From positions 1-58,933 of the forward strand of contig NZ_BBJB01000055.1 of assembly GCF_016584665.1 (NCBI RefSeq): a stretch of DNA of 58,933 bases, read 5' to 3'. Positions 18,092 through 28,401 of this stretch are shown here, piece by piece; positions within the stretch are counted from its first letter, which is position 1; each line of letters begins with the position of its first letter. The position numbers and the translations under genes were made by a program. A model generated the notes under the pieces. That model was not told the origin of the DNA and did not search any database. It saw nothing but the letters and a program-made list of their open reading frames with translations. This DNA comes from Pseudanabaena sp. lw0831. Its GTDB lineage: Bacteria > Cyanobacteriota > Cyanobacteriia > Pseudanabaenales > Pseudanabaenaceae.

Positions 18092-18940
18092 TTAATTTGT
18101 GGAAATGAGGGCAAAGCTATTGGCAAATTGATCAAATGCTGATGAATTTGGGCTATTGGCAGCATTTTGAGCATCAGGTTGATAATAGCGAACTGTATAG
18201 ATAAATTTATCGGCTTCCAAGGTTAATACTTTCACTTTCCAGATTGTGGATTTATTAGCAGAATCACCAGAAGCAATCGCGGTTGTAAATTCCTCTTTAG
18301 AGCCAGACTTAGCACCTTTGACTTTGGGATCAAAAGGGATTTTGACGAGATCTTTTGCTTTGTCAGAACCATCAGGGGCGACCGCATTGGCATTAATCGG
18401 CTGTCGCGACACCACTGTATAAACTTGCTGACTTTGTTGTAGCTTTTTAAAGACATCATTTTTATCTCCTCCCACAGCAATTTCACGACTAGGTGTAAAA
18501 ATTACTGTACTCGCGCCCGAAGGTTCTAAACCGAGATCGATCGCTTTCCAGTCCGCAGGATAGCGCAGCATATAGCCCGCACCCGTATATTTGCCAGTTG
18601 TTTCAGGCTTGGCATCTTCAGAGCGACAAATCTCGATTTTGCTAGCGTCCTGATTAGTTTGTAAGGTGTAGCGCATATCTTCGGCAATCAGCGCAATCTC
18701 AAACCCTGCTTGAGTGGGAGCCGCCGTTTGACATAAATCATTAGCGTTAGCAAGCTGTGGCTTTTGTGACTCCGCCACGATCGCCACAGTTGGCTGTAGC
18801 TTAAGCTGCGATCTCAAATAACTAATTGCTTTTTCGGTAGCAAAATTATTAGTTGGCGCTGTCGGGCTATTTGATGGAGTCTGCTGACAGCTAACTAATG
18901 CGATCGAAGCAATTCCAATATAGGTGTGAAACTTTGGCAT
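18092..18940 (-). CDS. Lipoprotein with PsbP-like region
   Basis: This 282-aa protein has a short signal with a lipobox (IALVSC, Cys18), so it is probably lipid anchored. A Pro/Thr/Ser-rich linker follows. From about residue 145 the segment GYMLRYPADWKAID... followed by VIFTP and an alternating beta pattern resembles the PsbP fold found in photosystem II-associated and related proteins. The match is weak and by eye. It is monocistronic on the minus strand. Confidence 0.6.
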   Translation of the reverse strand: MPKFHTYIGIASIALVSCQQTPSNSPTAPTNNFATEKAISYLRSQLKLQPTVAIVAESQKPQLANANDLCQTAAPTQAGFEIALIAEDMRYTLQTNQDASKIEICRSEDAKPETTGKYTGAGYMLRYPADWKAIDLGLEPSGASTVIFTPSREIAVGGDKNDVFKKLQQSQQVYTVVSRQPINANAVAPDGSDKAKDLVKIPFDPKVKGAKSGSKEEFTTAIASGDSANKSTIWKVKVLTLEADKFIYTVRYYQPDAQNAANSPNSSAFDQFANSFALISTN

Positions 18941-19015
18941 AACATAAAACCAGATATAGCAATCATCATAATGCTTAGTAACAAAGGGGACGAAAAGTGA
19001 CCCTTTTGCTTATGA

Positions 19016-19043
19016 ATTACGAATTATCAATTACGAATTATCA
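19016..19043. repeat. 14-bp tandem repeat, two copies
   Basis: ATTACGAATTATCA occurs twice in succession (19016-19029 and 19030-19043), just before the MAPEG gene. It is AT-rich and gives no evident function. Confidence 0.7.
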
Positions 19044-19054
19044 ATTAATTACAA

Positions 19055-19462
19055 ATGGACATCAAAACACTCGTATTTCCTGCGATCGTCACTATCGGCG
19101 CATTGCTTGTTTACTTTGGCTTAGGTATAGGTGTTGGTGTGGCTCGCGTTAAGTACAAAGTCATGCCGCCACAAACTACAGGCAACGAAGATTTTGAGCG
19201 GGTCTATCGTGCTCATCAAAACACCCTTGAACAAATCGTGATCTTTTTGCCATGCTTATGGCTGTTCAGTATTTTTGTTAGCCCAAATGTGGGCGCGATC
19301 TTAGGCTCAGTCTGGATTGTGGGGCGCATTGCCTATGCATGGGGATATTATATCGAGGCGAGTAAACGTGCCGCAGGTAATGCGATCGCTTCTTTAGCAA
19401 CTCTTGCTCTTATGTTTGGCACACTTTTTAACTTAGTCCGTGGATTATTTTTTGCGGGTTAA
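19055..19462 (+). CDS. MAPEG-family membrane protein
   Basis: This 135-aa protein has four predicted membrane helices. It matches the MAPEG family (microsomal glutathione transferase/leukotriene synthase-like): RVYRAHQNTLEQIVIFLPCLW holds the typical R-x-x-N/Q-x-x-E core, and GRIAYAWGYY is the second family block. Cyanobacterial members may act as membrane glutathione transferases or peroxidases; the substrate is unknown. It has its own leader with a short tandem repeat. Confidence 0.88.
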   Translation: MDIKTLVFPAIVTIGALLVYFGLGIGVGVARVKYKVMPPQTTGNEDFERVYRAHQNTLEQIVIFLPCLWLFSIFVSPNVGAILGSVWIVGRIAYAWGYYIEASKRAAGNAIASLATLALMFGTLFNLVRGLFFAG

Positions 19463-19589
19463 ACTTGCGATCAAAAAAGCGATATCAAACAAGGGGTGAA
19501 AGCCCCTTCCATTGATGGATAGATGGAAAGAGAATATAAATGCCATAATCAATTGCGTATAAATACTCAGAGAAACTAGCTATATCAAT

Positions 19590-20111
19590 ATGTCAAAACT
19601 TGTCGCGATCGCCGCGAGCTTATATTTTGTTACGCTTGCTTATTTCGGATTTGTTCCCGCAGCTTCGGCTCATTCCCTCAACTATTCACTAAATTCTGCG
19701 ATCGCAACACCTATGGCACTTTTTTCTTTTTCTGGCACACGCCCCGCTAATATCGGTGTAATCAATGGCAAGCTCCTCGATTGCCCTAATTCCCCTAACT
19801 GTGTCTCTAGTCAAAGCACCGACGCAGAGCACAAAATCGCACCTTTGACCTATACAGGCGCTCCCGCAAAAGCCTTAGAAGATCTTAAAGCGGTGATTGC
19901 CAGTATGCCCCGCACCAAAATCATTACCGCTGAAGGTAACTATCTGTACGCCGAGTTTACCAGCGCACTAATGGGTTACGTCGATGACGTTGAGTTTTAT
20001 CTAATTACCGATCAGAGCCTCATTGAGGTTCGCTCGGCTTCGCGTCTAGGTCAGTCTGACCTTGGCGTTAATCGCGATCGCGTTGAAGCCATTCGCGCTC
20101 AACTTGCATAA
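19590..20111 (+). CDS. DUF1499 domain protein, exported
   Basis: This 173-aa protein has a signal peptide (about 1-28, ending near AASAHS). The DUF1499 core begins at LLDCPNSPNCVSSQ and continues through AEGNYLYAEFTSALMGYVDDVEF and IEVRSASRLGQSDLGVNRDRVE. The domain is conserved in cyanobacteria and plant chloroplasts, function unknown. Two Cys at the front of the domain are invariant in the family. A double hairpin follows the gene. Confidence 0.87.
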   Translation: MSKLVAIAASLYFVTLAYFGFVPAASAHSLNYSLNSAIATPMALFSFSGTRPANIGVINGKLLDCPNSPNCVSSQSTDAEHKIAPLTYTGAPAKALEDLKAVIASMPRTKIITAEGNYLYAEFTSALMGYVDDVEFYLITDQSLIEVRSASRLGQSDLGVNRDRVEAIRAQLA

Positions 20112-20118
20112 ATCAAGG

Positions 20119-20141
20119 ATGGCGGCGCTTTGCGCCGCCAT
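20119..20141 (+). terminator. Short GC-rich hairpin after the DUF1499 gene
   Basis: 10-bp perfect arms (20119-20128 and 20132-20141) with a TTT loop and core GGCGGCGC. It lies 7 bp after the stop codon and directly precedes a second, longer hairpin. Confidence 0.65.
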
Positions 20142-20143
20142 AA

Positions 20144-20219
20144 AACCAAGAAATCCGTTAAAAGTGTTGCAAAGCAACACTTTTAACGGATTTCTTGGTT
20201 CGGGTTTGAGTGCAAAGCG
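20144..20219. repeat. 27-bp perfect palindrome with conserved tail
   Basis: Arms 20144-20170 and 20174-20200 are exact complements with an AAA loop. The tail GGTTCGGGTTTGAG follows. The core AAAAGTGTTGC and the tail recur at 51113-51172, while the middle of the stem differs there in a paired way. Confidence 0.75.
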
Positions 20220-20360
20220 CTTTAAAACACTTTGTATTTGGTTATGACACAAATAAACGATGCGTATCAATCAATCGATACCATTGAGATTTATGATTGA
20301 GTTTGATAAAAACACAGTTATTTGATTAATTAGCTTTTTTTACAAGCTCAAGGAAACTTT

Positions 20361-20687
20361 ATGGGAATCGCAGTTGGTTTGGTTGAGGTACTGGGGCATC
20401 CTCCTGCACTGTCCGTCGCTGACACAATGGTCAAAGCTGCAAATGTAACTTTTGTGGGCTACGAAAAAGTAAGCGGTGCACGCCTAACCATTATCATCCG
20501 TGGGCCAGTTGGCGATGTCCAAAAAGCTGTCGCTGCTGGTGTCGAAGCTGCTAAACAAATTGAAGTCTTGAGTTCTAAGGACAAGGCTCTATTTCTCTCG
20601 GCAACTGTGATTCCCCGACCCCATCCCAATGTTGAAGTGATCACCAAGACTATGCAATTTAGCGAAGCTATGGAGCAATTCCGTTAA
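20361..20687 (+). CDS. ccmK: CcmK-type carboxysome shell protein (BMC domain)
   Basis: This 108-aa single-domain BMC protein forms hexameric tiles of the beta-carboxysome shell. The opening GIAVGLVEVLGHPPALSVADTMVKAA and VGYEKVSGARLTIIIRG match CcmK. SGAR lies where the central pore residues are in CcmK2. Compared with CcmK1/2 there are about seven extra residues (SSKDKAL region) before the last strand IPRPHPNVE. It stands away from any ccmKLMNO cluster, as satellite ccmK genes (ccmK3/4/5/6) often do. I cannot assign the number. aroQ follows 38 bp downstream. Confidence 0.9.
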   Translation: MGIAVGLVEVLGHPPALSVADTMVKAANVTFVGYEKVSGARLTIIIRGPVGDVQKAVAAGVEAAKQIEVLSSKDKALFLSATVIPRPHPNVEVITKTMQFSEAMEQFR

Positions 20688-20725
20688 TCAAGGAAAAAGG
20701 AAAAAGGAAACATATAATTTAAAGA

Positions 20726-21166
20726 ATGAAAATTCTGGTTTTGCATGGGCCAAACCTCAATATGCTGGGCTTGCGGGAGCCAGAGGTATATGGCAGCACT
20801 ACATTGGCGCAAATTAACGATCGCCTAGCTCAAGATGCATTGGAGTTAGGCGCAGAATTAAGCTTTTTACAATCAAATCATGAGGGCGTATTGGTTGATG
20901 CGATTCATGCTGCTTTTCAAGTACAGCAAGGAATTTTGATCAATCCCGCTGCTTTTACGCATACCAGTGTGGCACTGAGAGATGCGATCGCCTCTGTAAA
21001 TATACCTACTGTAGAAGTACATCTCAGTAATGTGTACAAACGCGAAGAATTTCGCCATCATTCGTTTATTGCACCAATTGCGATCGGGCAAATTAGCGGT
21101 TTTGGTGCTGAGAGCTATCGTTTAGGATTACGAGCGCTAATAGCTCATTTAACTGCCTCAAGATAA
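20726..21166 (+). CDS. aroQ: 3-dehydroquinate dehydratase, type II
   Basis: AroQ converts 3-dehydroquinate to 3-dehydroshikimate in the shikimate pathway. The 146-aa protein has the full type II pattern: [17 protein letters not shown] with the catalytic Tyr, [29 protein letters not shown] and [18 protein letters not shown] with the catalytic His. It should form a dodecamer in the cytosol. It follows ccmK closely and may share its transcript. Confidence 0.95.
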   Translation: MKILVLHGPNLNMLGLREPEVYGSTTLAQINDRLAQDALELGAELSFLQSNHEGVLVDAIHAAFQVQQGILINPAAFTHTSVALRDAIASVNIPTVEVHLSNVYKREEFRHHSFIAPIAIGQISGFGAESYRLGLRALIAHLTASR

Positions 21167-21207
21167 AAATAAAATGTAATAAAGTCGGGGATCTGGTGAC
21201 ACTTAGT

Positions 21208-22194
21208 TCAGCGATCGAGAGGACTAATCACGCCTTTTCCACCCCGATTCAGCACATGGGTATAAACCATCGTTGTCTGGACATCACGATGACCTAGCAA
21301 TTCCTGTACTGTGCGAATATCGTAGCCGCACTCCAGTAAATGCGTAGCAAAACTATGACGTAAAATATGTGGACTAGCATTTTTATTAATCTCTGTCTGC
21401 CTCAAAGCCCGTTTCATTGACCTCTGAATCCGATCTTCTGAAAGATGGTGTCGTCCCTTCCTACCTGTACGCGAATCAACAGATCGAGTCGGCGATGGAA
21501 AAACATATTGCCACTTCCATGATCTTGCTGCGTTGGTATATTTATTCGCCAAAGCAAAGGGCAACTCGACTTCGCCTAATCCCATCGATAGGTCGAGATT
21601 GTGCAAAGCGTGAGCATAAACCAGTTGCTGACGCAAAGGCTCAACTAACTTCTCAGGCATCATGGTCATCCGATCCTGTGCGCCTTTGCCATCATGAATA
21701 GTAATTTCCTTTTTTTCAAAATCTAAATCTTTCACCCGCAATCGCAATCCTTCCGTTAGTCGCATTCCTGTCCCATAGAGCAACTGCAAAAACAAGCCTT
21801 CTACTCCGTCAACTACTGCCAATACTCTCTGTATTTCATGACGAGTTAATACTACTGGCAAGCGCTTCGGACGTTTTGCCCTCTCAATATTGTCAATATC
21901 AGGGATATCACTCTTTAACACTTGGCGATAAACAAATAAAAGCGCTGATAGAGCAATATTTTGAGTGGATGCAGCCACGTTTTTATTCACGGCAAGGTGT
22001 GACAAATATTGGCGAATTTCATCAACTCCCATTTCGTGAGGATGTCGCTTGTTATGGAAATAGATATAGTCCAAAATGTAGTGTAAATAACTTTTTTCTG
22101 TACTACGACTCATGTGTTTCAAGCGCATTACTTGCCGCACCTGAGTGAGAAACGGGGAATCCGATGGCTTGTAAAAAGTTGTAACGTCGGACAT
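21208..22194 (-). CDS. intI: Integron-type integrase (IntI-like tyrosine recombinase)
   Basis: This 328-aa tyrosine recombinase has all catalytic residues: Arg145 (GTGMRLTEGL), Lys170, His276-x-x-Arg279 (HILRHSFATH), His302 (LGHRDVQTT) and Tyr311 (VYTHVL). The segment about 201-250 (FALANKYTNAARSWKWQY, then SVDSRTGRKGRHH) is the extra domain found only in integron integrases, which lets IntI bind folded attC sites. The C-terminus GGKGVISPLD is also IntI-like. I found no convincing attC sites or gene cassettes on either side. Flanking genes are aroQ and the cobalamin-regulated hupE. The 5' side (22195-22635) is where an attI site would be expected. Confidence 0.9.
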   Translation of the reverse strand: MSDVTTFYKPSDSPFLTQVRQVMRLKHMSRSTEKSYLHYILDYIYFHNKRHPHEMGVDEIRQYLSHLAVNKNVAASTQNIALSALLFVYRQVLKSDIPDIDNIERAKRPKRLPVVLTRHEIQRVLAVVDGVEGLFLQLLYGTGMRLTEGLRLRVKDLDFEKKEITIHDGKGAQDRMTMMPEKLVEPLRQQLVYAHALHNLDLSMGLGEVELPFALANKYTNAARSWKWQYVFPSPTRSVDSRTGRKGRHHLSEDRIQRSMKRALRQTEINKNASPHILRHSFATHLLECGYDIRTVQELLGHRDVQTTMVYTHVLNRGGKGVISPLDR

Positions 22195-22207
22195 ACAAGC
22201 AAAAATT

Positions 22208-22635
22208 TAGATATAAAATTAACAAGAATAGATACAGATATTTAGATTTGTAAACTTGATAGACAAACTTTTCGGATATGCGGTAGTTTGCATTATATTC
22301 TAATAGTTATACCGCAACTGCGATAGAATTATAAGTTATTCTCAACCGTCAATTTCATTGCAGTGACTGGTTTCTAGCCAAGATTGAGCAAGCAAATATC
22401 TTCGGCTTCGATGTTCAGTTCCGAGAGATTATTAGCGATCGCAAAGACAAATAATTATTAAGCGATCGCTTAATTTAATTTTTGATAGAGAACTAGGCGA
22501 TCGCTTTATTTTTCAATGATTAGGCGATCAGTACGATAAAACTCAAATCGCACATATTGCTTATAAACTGCTTTGTAAATCTATAAGTATTTGTTAACAA
22601 AGCACTGCGAATTATTGTAGAGTCAGAAAGCTATT
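22208..22635. other. Non-coding region between intI and the cobalamin riboswitch
   Basis: AT-rich, with several GCGATCGC octamers and no ORF. An inverted repeat GCGGTA...TACCGC lies at about 22281-22317, close to the 5' end of intI, which makes it a weak candidate for an attI or operator site. Promoters for intI (minus) and the riboswitch transcript (plus) must be here. Confidence 0.45.
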
Positions 22636-22802
22636 CTAGTTTTAACGGGGATCAGCCGTTAAAAAAGTGAAATTAAGTAGATCATTTGTATTTGCTTAGT
22701 TTTAAAAATGGGGAAAGTTTGGTGAAAGTCCAACGCTGTACCGCAACTGTAAAAGCAGTCAAATCCTAAGCTGCTTAAAGTCAGGATGCCCGCTAGAACT
22801 AG
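22636..22802 (+). promoter_or_regulatory. Cobalamin riboswitch
   Basis: The aptamer shows the conserved elements in order: GGTGAAAGTCC (about 22721), GCTGTACCGCAACTGTAA (about 22735) and the B12 box AAAGTCAGGATGCCCGC (about 22777-22793). The closing P1 stem is CTAGTT (22636-22641) with AACTAG (22797-22802). It ends 31 nt before the hupE start codon. No clear intrinsic terminator follows, so control of ribosome access is likely. Adenosyl- or methyl-cobalamin binding should repress the hupE-cobW-cobG unit. Confidence 0.93.
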
Positions 22803-22833
22803 TTTCATTGTCTATATCTGCGAGTTACAGAAT

Positions 22834-23508
22834 ATGAATTTATCGAAGCTTTTTGCGTCAATCCAGTCTAAGGCGCTTGCGATCGCGATCGGTTTTAGTC
22901 TCTTGGTTGTGGCTAGTCCCGCCGCAGCACATCACCCCATGGGGGGAAACATGCCCAGCACATTTTTTGAAGGTTTTCTATCTGGCTTAGCTCACCCTGT
23001 AATTGGGGTCGATCACCTCGCGTTTATTGTTGCAGTTGGTTTATTTGCAGCCCTTAAGCCCCAAGGCATCTTGATTCCGATTTCCTTTGTTTTATCGGCG
23101 ATGCTCGGTACAGGAGTTCATTTATTGGGTGTAACTTTACCAGTCGTGGAATTGGTCGTATCTGCATCAATTTTGTTGTTTGGAATTTTGATGGCACTCA
23201 AGAATAGCCCTAACGTTTTGATGATGGTTGGGTTATCCATAGTCGCAGGTTTATTTCACGGCTACGCATACGGCGAAGCGATTTTTGGCGCACAAACCAC
23301 AGCTTTAGTAGCTTATCTGTGTGGATTTACTGTAATTCAGTTAGTAATTTCAGGCGCTGCATTTTTTGTTGGTCAAAAAGTCCTGAAGGGCGATTTTGCT
23401 CAGACTGCTCCTAACTTGCGATCGGCTGGCTTGGTAATTTGTGGAATTGGTGCAGCATTCCTAGCTTCCAATATTTCATCTCTTATTCTGCCAGCACCTA
23501 AGGGTTAG
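22834..23508 (+). CDS. hupE: HupE/UreJ-family transporter, probably cobalt
   Basis: This protein of about 224 aa has a signal-like N-terminus and about six membrane helices. The family motif HPVIGVDHLAFIVAVGL (HPxxGxDH, metal binding) follows the first segment, and GLFHGYAYGEA is the second conserved block. HupE/UreJ proteins move nickel or cobalt. Control by a cobalamin riboswitch and the cobW-cobG neighbours favour cobalt supply for vitamin B12 synthesis. I placed the start at ATG 22834 because an upstream in-frame ATG at 22786 falls inside the riboswitch B12 box. Confidence 0.88.
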   Translation: MNLSKLFASIQSKALAIAIGFSLLVVASPAAAHHPMGGNMPSTFFEGFLSGLAHPVIGVDHLAFIVAVGLFAALKPQGILIPISFVLSAMLGTGVHLLGVTLPVVELVVSASILLFGILMALKNSPNVLMMVGLSIVAGLFHGYAYGEAIFGAQTTALVAYLCGFTVIQLVISGAAFFVGQKVLKGDFAQTAPNLRSAGLVICGIGAAFLASNISSLILPAPKG

Positions 23509-23611
23509 AGAAGTTTTTCCTTGACTAAAGTAGGGGGCAATTCATAAATTGCCACTACTTTTGATTCCCCACTTACAAAAGAGGGAGCTTTTAAATTTTT
23601 TAGAGAAAATT

Positions 23612-24652
23612 ATGGCAGCGAAAATACCTGTAACTGTGATTACTGGATTCTTGGGCAGTGGTAAAACTACCCTCATAAGAGAACTGTTACAAAATAATCA
23701 AGGACGGCGAATTGCTGTACTTGTAAATGAATTTGGCGAGATTGGCATTGATGGCGATTTACTTCGTTCTTGTCGTGTATGCGACGAAGATGGCAAAGAA
23801 ATCACCCCAAACATTGTGGAATTGACTAACGGCTGTCTTTGCTGCACCGTACAGGAAGAGTTTTTGCCAACCATGCAAGAATTGCTAAAAATACGCGATC
23901 GCATTGACTGCATCCTCATCGAAACCTCTGGATTGGCTTTACCAAAGCCATTAATTCAAGCCTTCCGTTGGCAAGAAATTCGCAATGGGGCGACTGTTGA
24001 CGGTGTAATTGCAGTAGTCGATTGTGAAGCGGTAGCAAGTGGGAGATTGGTGAGCGATCTTGATGCGTTAAATTCTCCGCGTCAGCAAGATCCTAATCTC
24101 GATCATGAGACTCCCATAGAAGAACTATTTGAAGATCAGTTAGCCTGTGCTGATTTGGTTTTATTAACTAAAACAGATTTGGTCGATGCTGAAGCCCAAA
24201 ATAAAGTACATTCATGGCTCAAACAAGAATTGCGTGATGGGGTTAAGGTTATTGCTTGTGATGAAGGCAAAGTTAGCTCTGAGATTCTGTTGGGTTTCAA
24301 TGCGGCTGTTGAAGATGATCTTGATGCGCGTCCTAGTCATCACGATACTGAAGAAGAGCATGAGCATGACGATGATATTAATTCGATTAATATCGTTACC
24401 GATCGCGCCTTTGAGCCAACTCAATTACTTGCATCTCTTAAACAAGCGATCGCCGATCAGGAAATCTATCGCATCAAGGGCTTTGTCAATGTGCCAAACA
24501 AACCGATGCGCATGGTGTTACAAGGCGTAGGCGATCGCCTTGAGACTTCCTACGATCGCCTATGGGCAAGTGATGAGACTCGCCAAACCCGCTTGGTATT
24601 TATCGGTCAAGCTTTAGAGCGATCTCAAATTGAAGCGGCGCTAAGTTTATAG
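23612..24652 (+). CDS. cobW: CobW-type metallochaperone GTPase
   Basis: This protein of about 346 aa belongs to the COG0523 G3E GTPases. The P-loop is GFLGSGKTT, the metal-binding CxCC motif is GCLCC, and further motifs are ETSGLALP and LLTKTDLVDA. A His/Asp/Glu-rich stretch (SHHDTEEEHEHDDD) lies before the C-terminal CobW_C domain. CobW is thought to deliver Co2+ into the corrin pathway. I chose ATG 23612, since the 21 residues upstream are not family-like. It lies between hupE and cobG in a riboswitch-controlled unit. Confidence 0.92.
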   Translation: MAAKIPVTVITGFLGSGKTTLIRELLQNNQGRRIAVLVNEFGEIGIDGDLLRSCRVCDEDGKEITPNIVELTNGCLCCTVQEEFLPTMQELLKIRDRIDCILIETSGLALPKPLIQAFRWQEIRNGATVDGVIAVVDCEAVASGRLVSDLDALNSPRQQDPNLDHETPIEELFEDQLACADLVLLTKTDLVDAEAQNKVHSWLKQELRDGVKVIACDEGKVSSEILLGFNAAVEDDLDARPSHHDTEEEHEHDDDINSINIVTDRAFEPTQLLASLKQAIADQEIYRIKGFVNVPNKPMRMVLQGVGDRLETSYDRLWASDETRQTRLVFIGQALERSQIEAALSL

Positions 24653-24653
24653 A

Positions 24654-24684
24654 CATTGAGAAGGCGCGTTGCGCCTTCTCAATG
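24654..24684 (+). repeat. 14-bp perfect hairpin at the cobW-cobG junction
   Basis: Arms 24654-24667 and 24671-24684 with a GTT loop. It starts 1 nt after the cobW stop and covers the earliest possible TTG start of cobG (24656). It could attenuate transcription into cobG or mask its start. Confidence 0.65.
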
Positions 24685-26140
24685 TGATTATTTTTTGGAA
24701 TTTTCTCAATTGCAATCTACCACAGCTATTTGTCCGAGTCTTTTTAATGCCACATCCGCCCAAGATGGCATTCTTTCACGTATGCGTTTACCTGCGGGCT
24801 TAATTACCTTTAAGCAATGTGAGGTAGTTGCCAAGCTCACTAATCAATTTGGTAATGGCGAAATCCAAATTACTAACCGCGCTAATCTGCAAATTCGCAC
24901 TAGTCAAGCTCTAAGTTTTGATACTCTTCTCGATCTACAAGATTATAGGCTGGCTTCTAGTGAGGCAAGCACTGACGGGTTACGGAATATTATGGCAAGT
25001 CCCACCGCAGGGATTGATCCTCGTGCCCTAATCAATACAATTCCTTTAGTCAAACAATGGAACTTCTATCTAGCAAATCATCCTGAATTAGAGATTCTGT
25101 CTAATAAATTTAGTGTTTGCTTTGATGGAGGTGAAACGATTAGCGTAAGCGATCGCCCTAATGATATCTGTTTTAAAGCCGTAGAAATTAATGGCGCGAT
25201 TTACTTTAGCCTGTATTTAGGAATAGGCGATCGCGGTGATTCTCCATCGGCAGTAGGTAGATTGATTTACTCTAAACAGAATTTAGAGGTTCTTGCCGCA
25301 TTAACCGAAGTTTATCGCGACTATACAGAACAGAAATTAAATCAAACTAATTCTTGTACTCGACCTCCAAGATTAAGAGAACTCATCAGGGCTTGGGGTG
25401 TAGAACATTATTTGCTGCTTGTTGAACAGAAGTTGGGTTATGCGTTAAGACGCTCATCCTTAGAACTTCTCTCGCAGGAGAGTGGAACAAGAGTCGCGTA
25501 TAAACATTTGGGTATTCATGCCCAAAGCCAATCGGGACTTGCTTATATTGGTGTAGTGATTCCATTGGGAAGATTAACTGCGCTTCAGTTCCAAGGCTTA
25601 GGGGATTTGGCGAGCCAATATGGTGGTGGCGCTCTGAGGTTAACTCCTTGGCAAAATATTCTGATTACAGATATTGTGGAGGCTCAAGTTGAACAGTTAA
25701 CGCGAGAAATCAAAGGCTTGGGCATATCTGTTTCCACGAACCATCCCTATGCTGCGATCGCAGCTTGTTCTGGCTATAAGGGATGCAAGGCAGCATTTAC
25801 TGATACACAAGCTGATGCTAAAAAAGTTGCTGCTCATTTGGAAAACTGCATCAAACTCGATCTTCCAATCAACATCCATTTTTCTGGTTGTGATAAGTCT
25901 TGCGCTCAGCATCATCCAAGTGATATTGCTTTGGTAGGAATTCAAGGGAAAGAAAAAAAGAGTCCCGAGGCCTACAGAGTTTATGTTGGTGATGGAAATA
26001 CTAATTTTGGCAAAGAACTATATACAGAATGCGCGGCACAAGATATCCCCAATCTAATCGCACAATTATTAAAGACCTATCAAAATCAGCGTCGAGATTT
26101 CACACAGACCTTTCGAGAATTTGTCAATCAACAATCATAA
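24656..26140 (+). CDS. cobG: Precorrin-3B synthase-like siroheme/Fe-S protein (CobG)
   Basis: The protein has up to 494 aa with the two ferredoxin-like halves of the nitrite/sulfite reductase superfamily. The first half includes CPSLFNATSAQDGILSRMRLPAG and ITNRANLQIR. The Fe4S4/siroheme cysteines are in CSGYKGC (Cys371, Cys377) and SGCDKSC (about 412, 416). CobG makes precorrin-3B by oxygen-dependent ring contraction in aerobic B12 synthesis. The cobW neighbour and riboswitch support this over a sulfite reductase. No ATG exists upstream of the conserved region; TTG codons at 24656, 24695 or 24713 are candidates, so the annotated start is uncertain. Confidence 0.85.
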   Translation: MRRRVAPSQCDYFLEFSQLQSTTAICPSLFNATSAQDGILSRMRLPAGLITFKQCEVVAKLTNQFGNGEIQITNRANLQIRTSQALSFDTLLDLQDYRLASSEASTDGLRNIMASPTAGIDPRALINTIPLVKQWNFYLANHPELEILSNKFSVCFDGGETISVSDRPNDICFKAVEINGAIYFSLYLGIGDRGDSPSAVGRLIYSKQNLEVLAALTEVYRDYTEQKLNQTNSCTRPPRLRELIRAWGVEHYLLLVEQKLGYALRRSSLELLSQESGTRVAYKHLGIHAQSQSGLAYIGVVIPLGRLTALQFQGLGDLASQYGGGALRLTPWQNILITDIVEAQVEQLTREIKGLGISVSTNHPYAAIAACSGYKGCKAAFTDTQADAKKVAAHLENCIKLDLPINIHFSGCDKSCAQHHPSDIALVGIQGKEKKSPEAYRVYVGDGNTNFGKELYTECAAQDIPNLIAQLLKTYQNQRRDFTQTFREFVNQQS

Positions 26141-26167
26141 AAAAGGCAGCGCAATGCGCCGCCTTTT
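26137..26167. terminator. Bidirectional terminator between cobG and gyrB
   Basis: Arms AAAAAAGGCAGCGC and GCGCCGCCTTTTTT (one mismatch) with an AAT loop, A-rich before and T-rich after. It overlaps the cobG stop codon and lies 17 bp before the gyrB 3' end. Confidence 0.8.
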
Positions 26168-26183
26168 TTGTTTGGAGATCAAA

Positions 26184-28301
<2,118 letters not shown>

Positions 28302-28343
28302 TCAGATTAAGTTTTTACATGCCCTATGCAAATACAAAAAAGC

Positions 28344-28384
28344 AAAAAAATAGAGGAACTGCAAAGCGGCTCCTCTATTTTTTT
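28344..28384 (-). terminator. Terminator of the DUF4189 gene
   Basis: An imperfect hairpin (AATAGAGGA...TCCTCTATT) with A-rich and T-rich outer sides lies 18 bp after the stop codon of the minus-strand DUF4189 gene. Confidence 0.7.
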
Positions 28385-28401
28385 GAAGTAAAGACTTTGC
28401 T

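Noticed and set aside
21417-21701. Open frame opposite the integrase gene
   Set aside because: It lies wholly antisense to conserved integrase codons and resembles no family.
22208-22635. Possible attI/attC sites near the integron integrase
   Set aside because: Only a short dyad (GCGGTA...TACCGC) was seen. No paired RYYYAAC/GTTRRRY boxes with the spacing of attC could be recognised, so no site is annotated.
22786-22833. Upstream ATG for hupE
   Set aside because: It lies inside the cobalamin riboswitch B12 box, so it cannot be the translation start.
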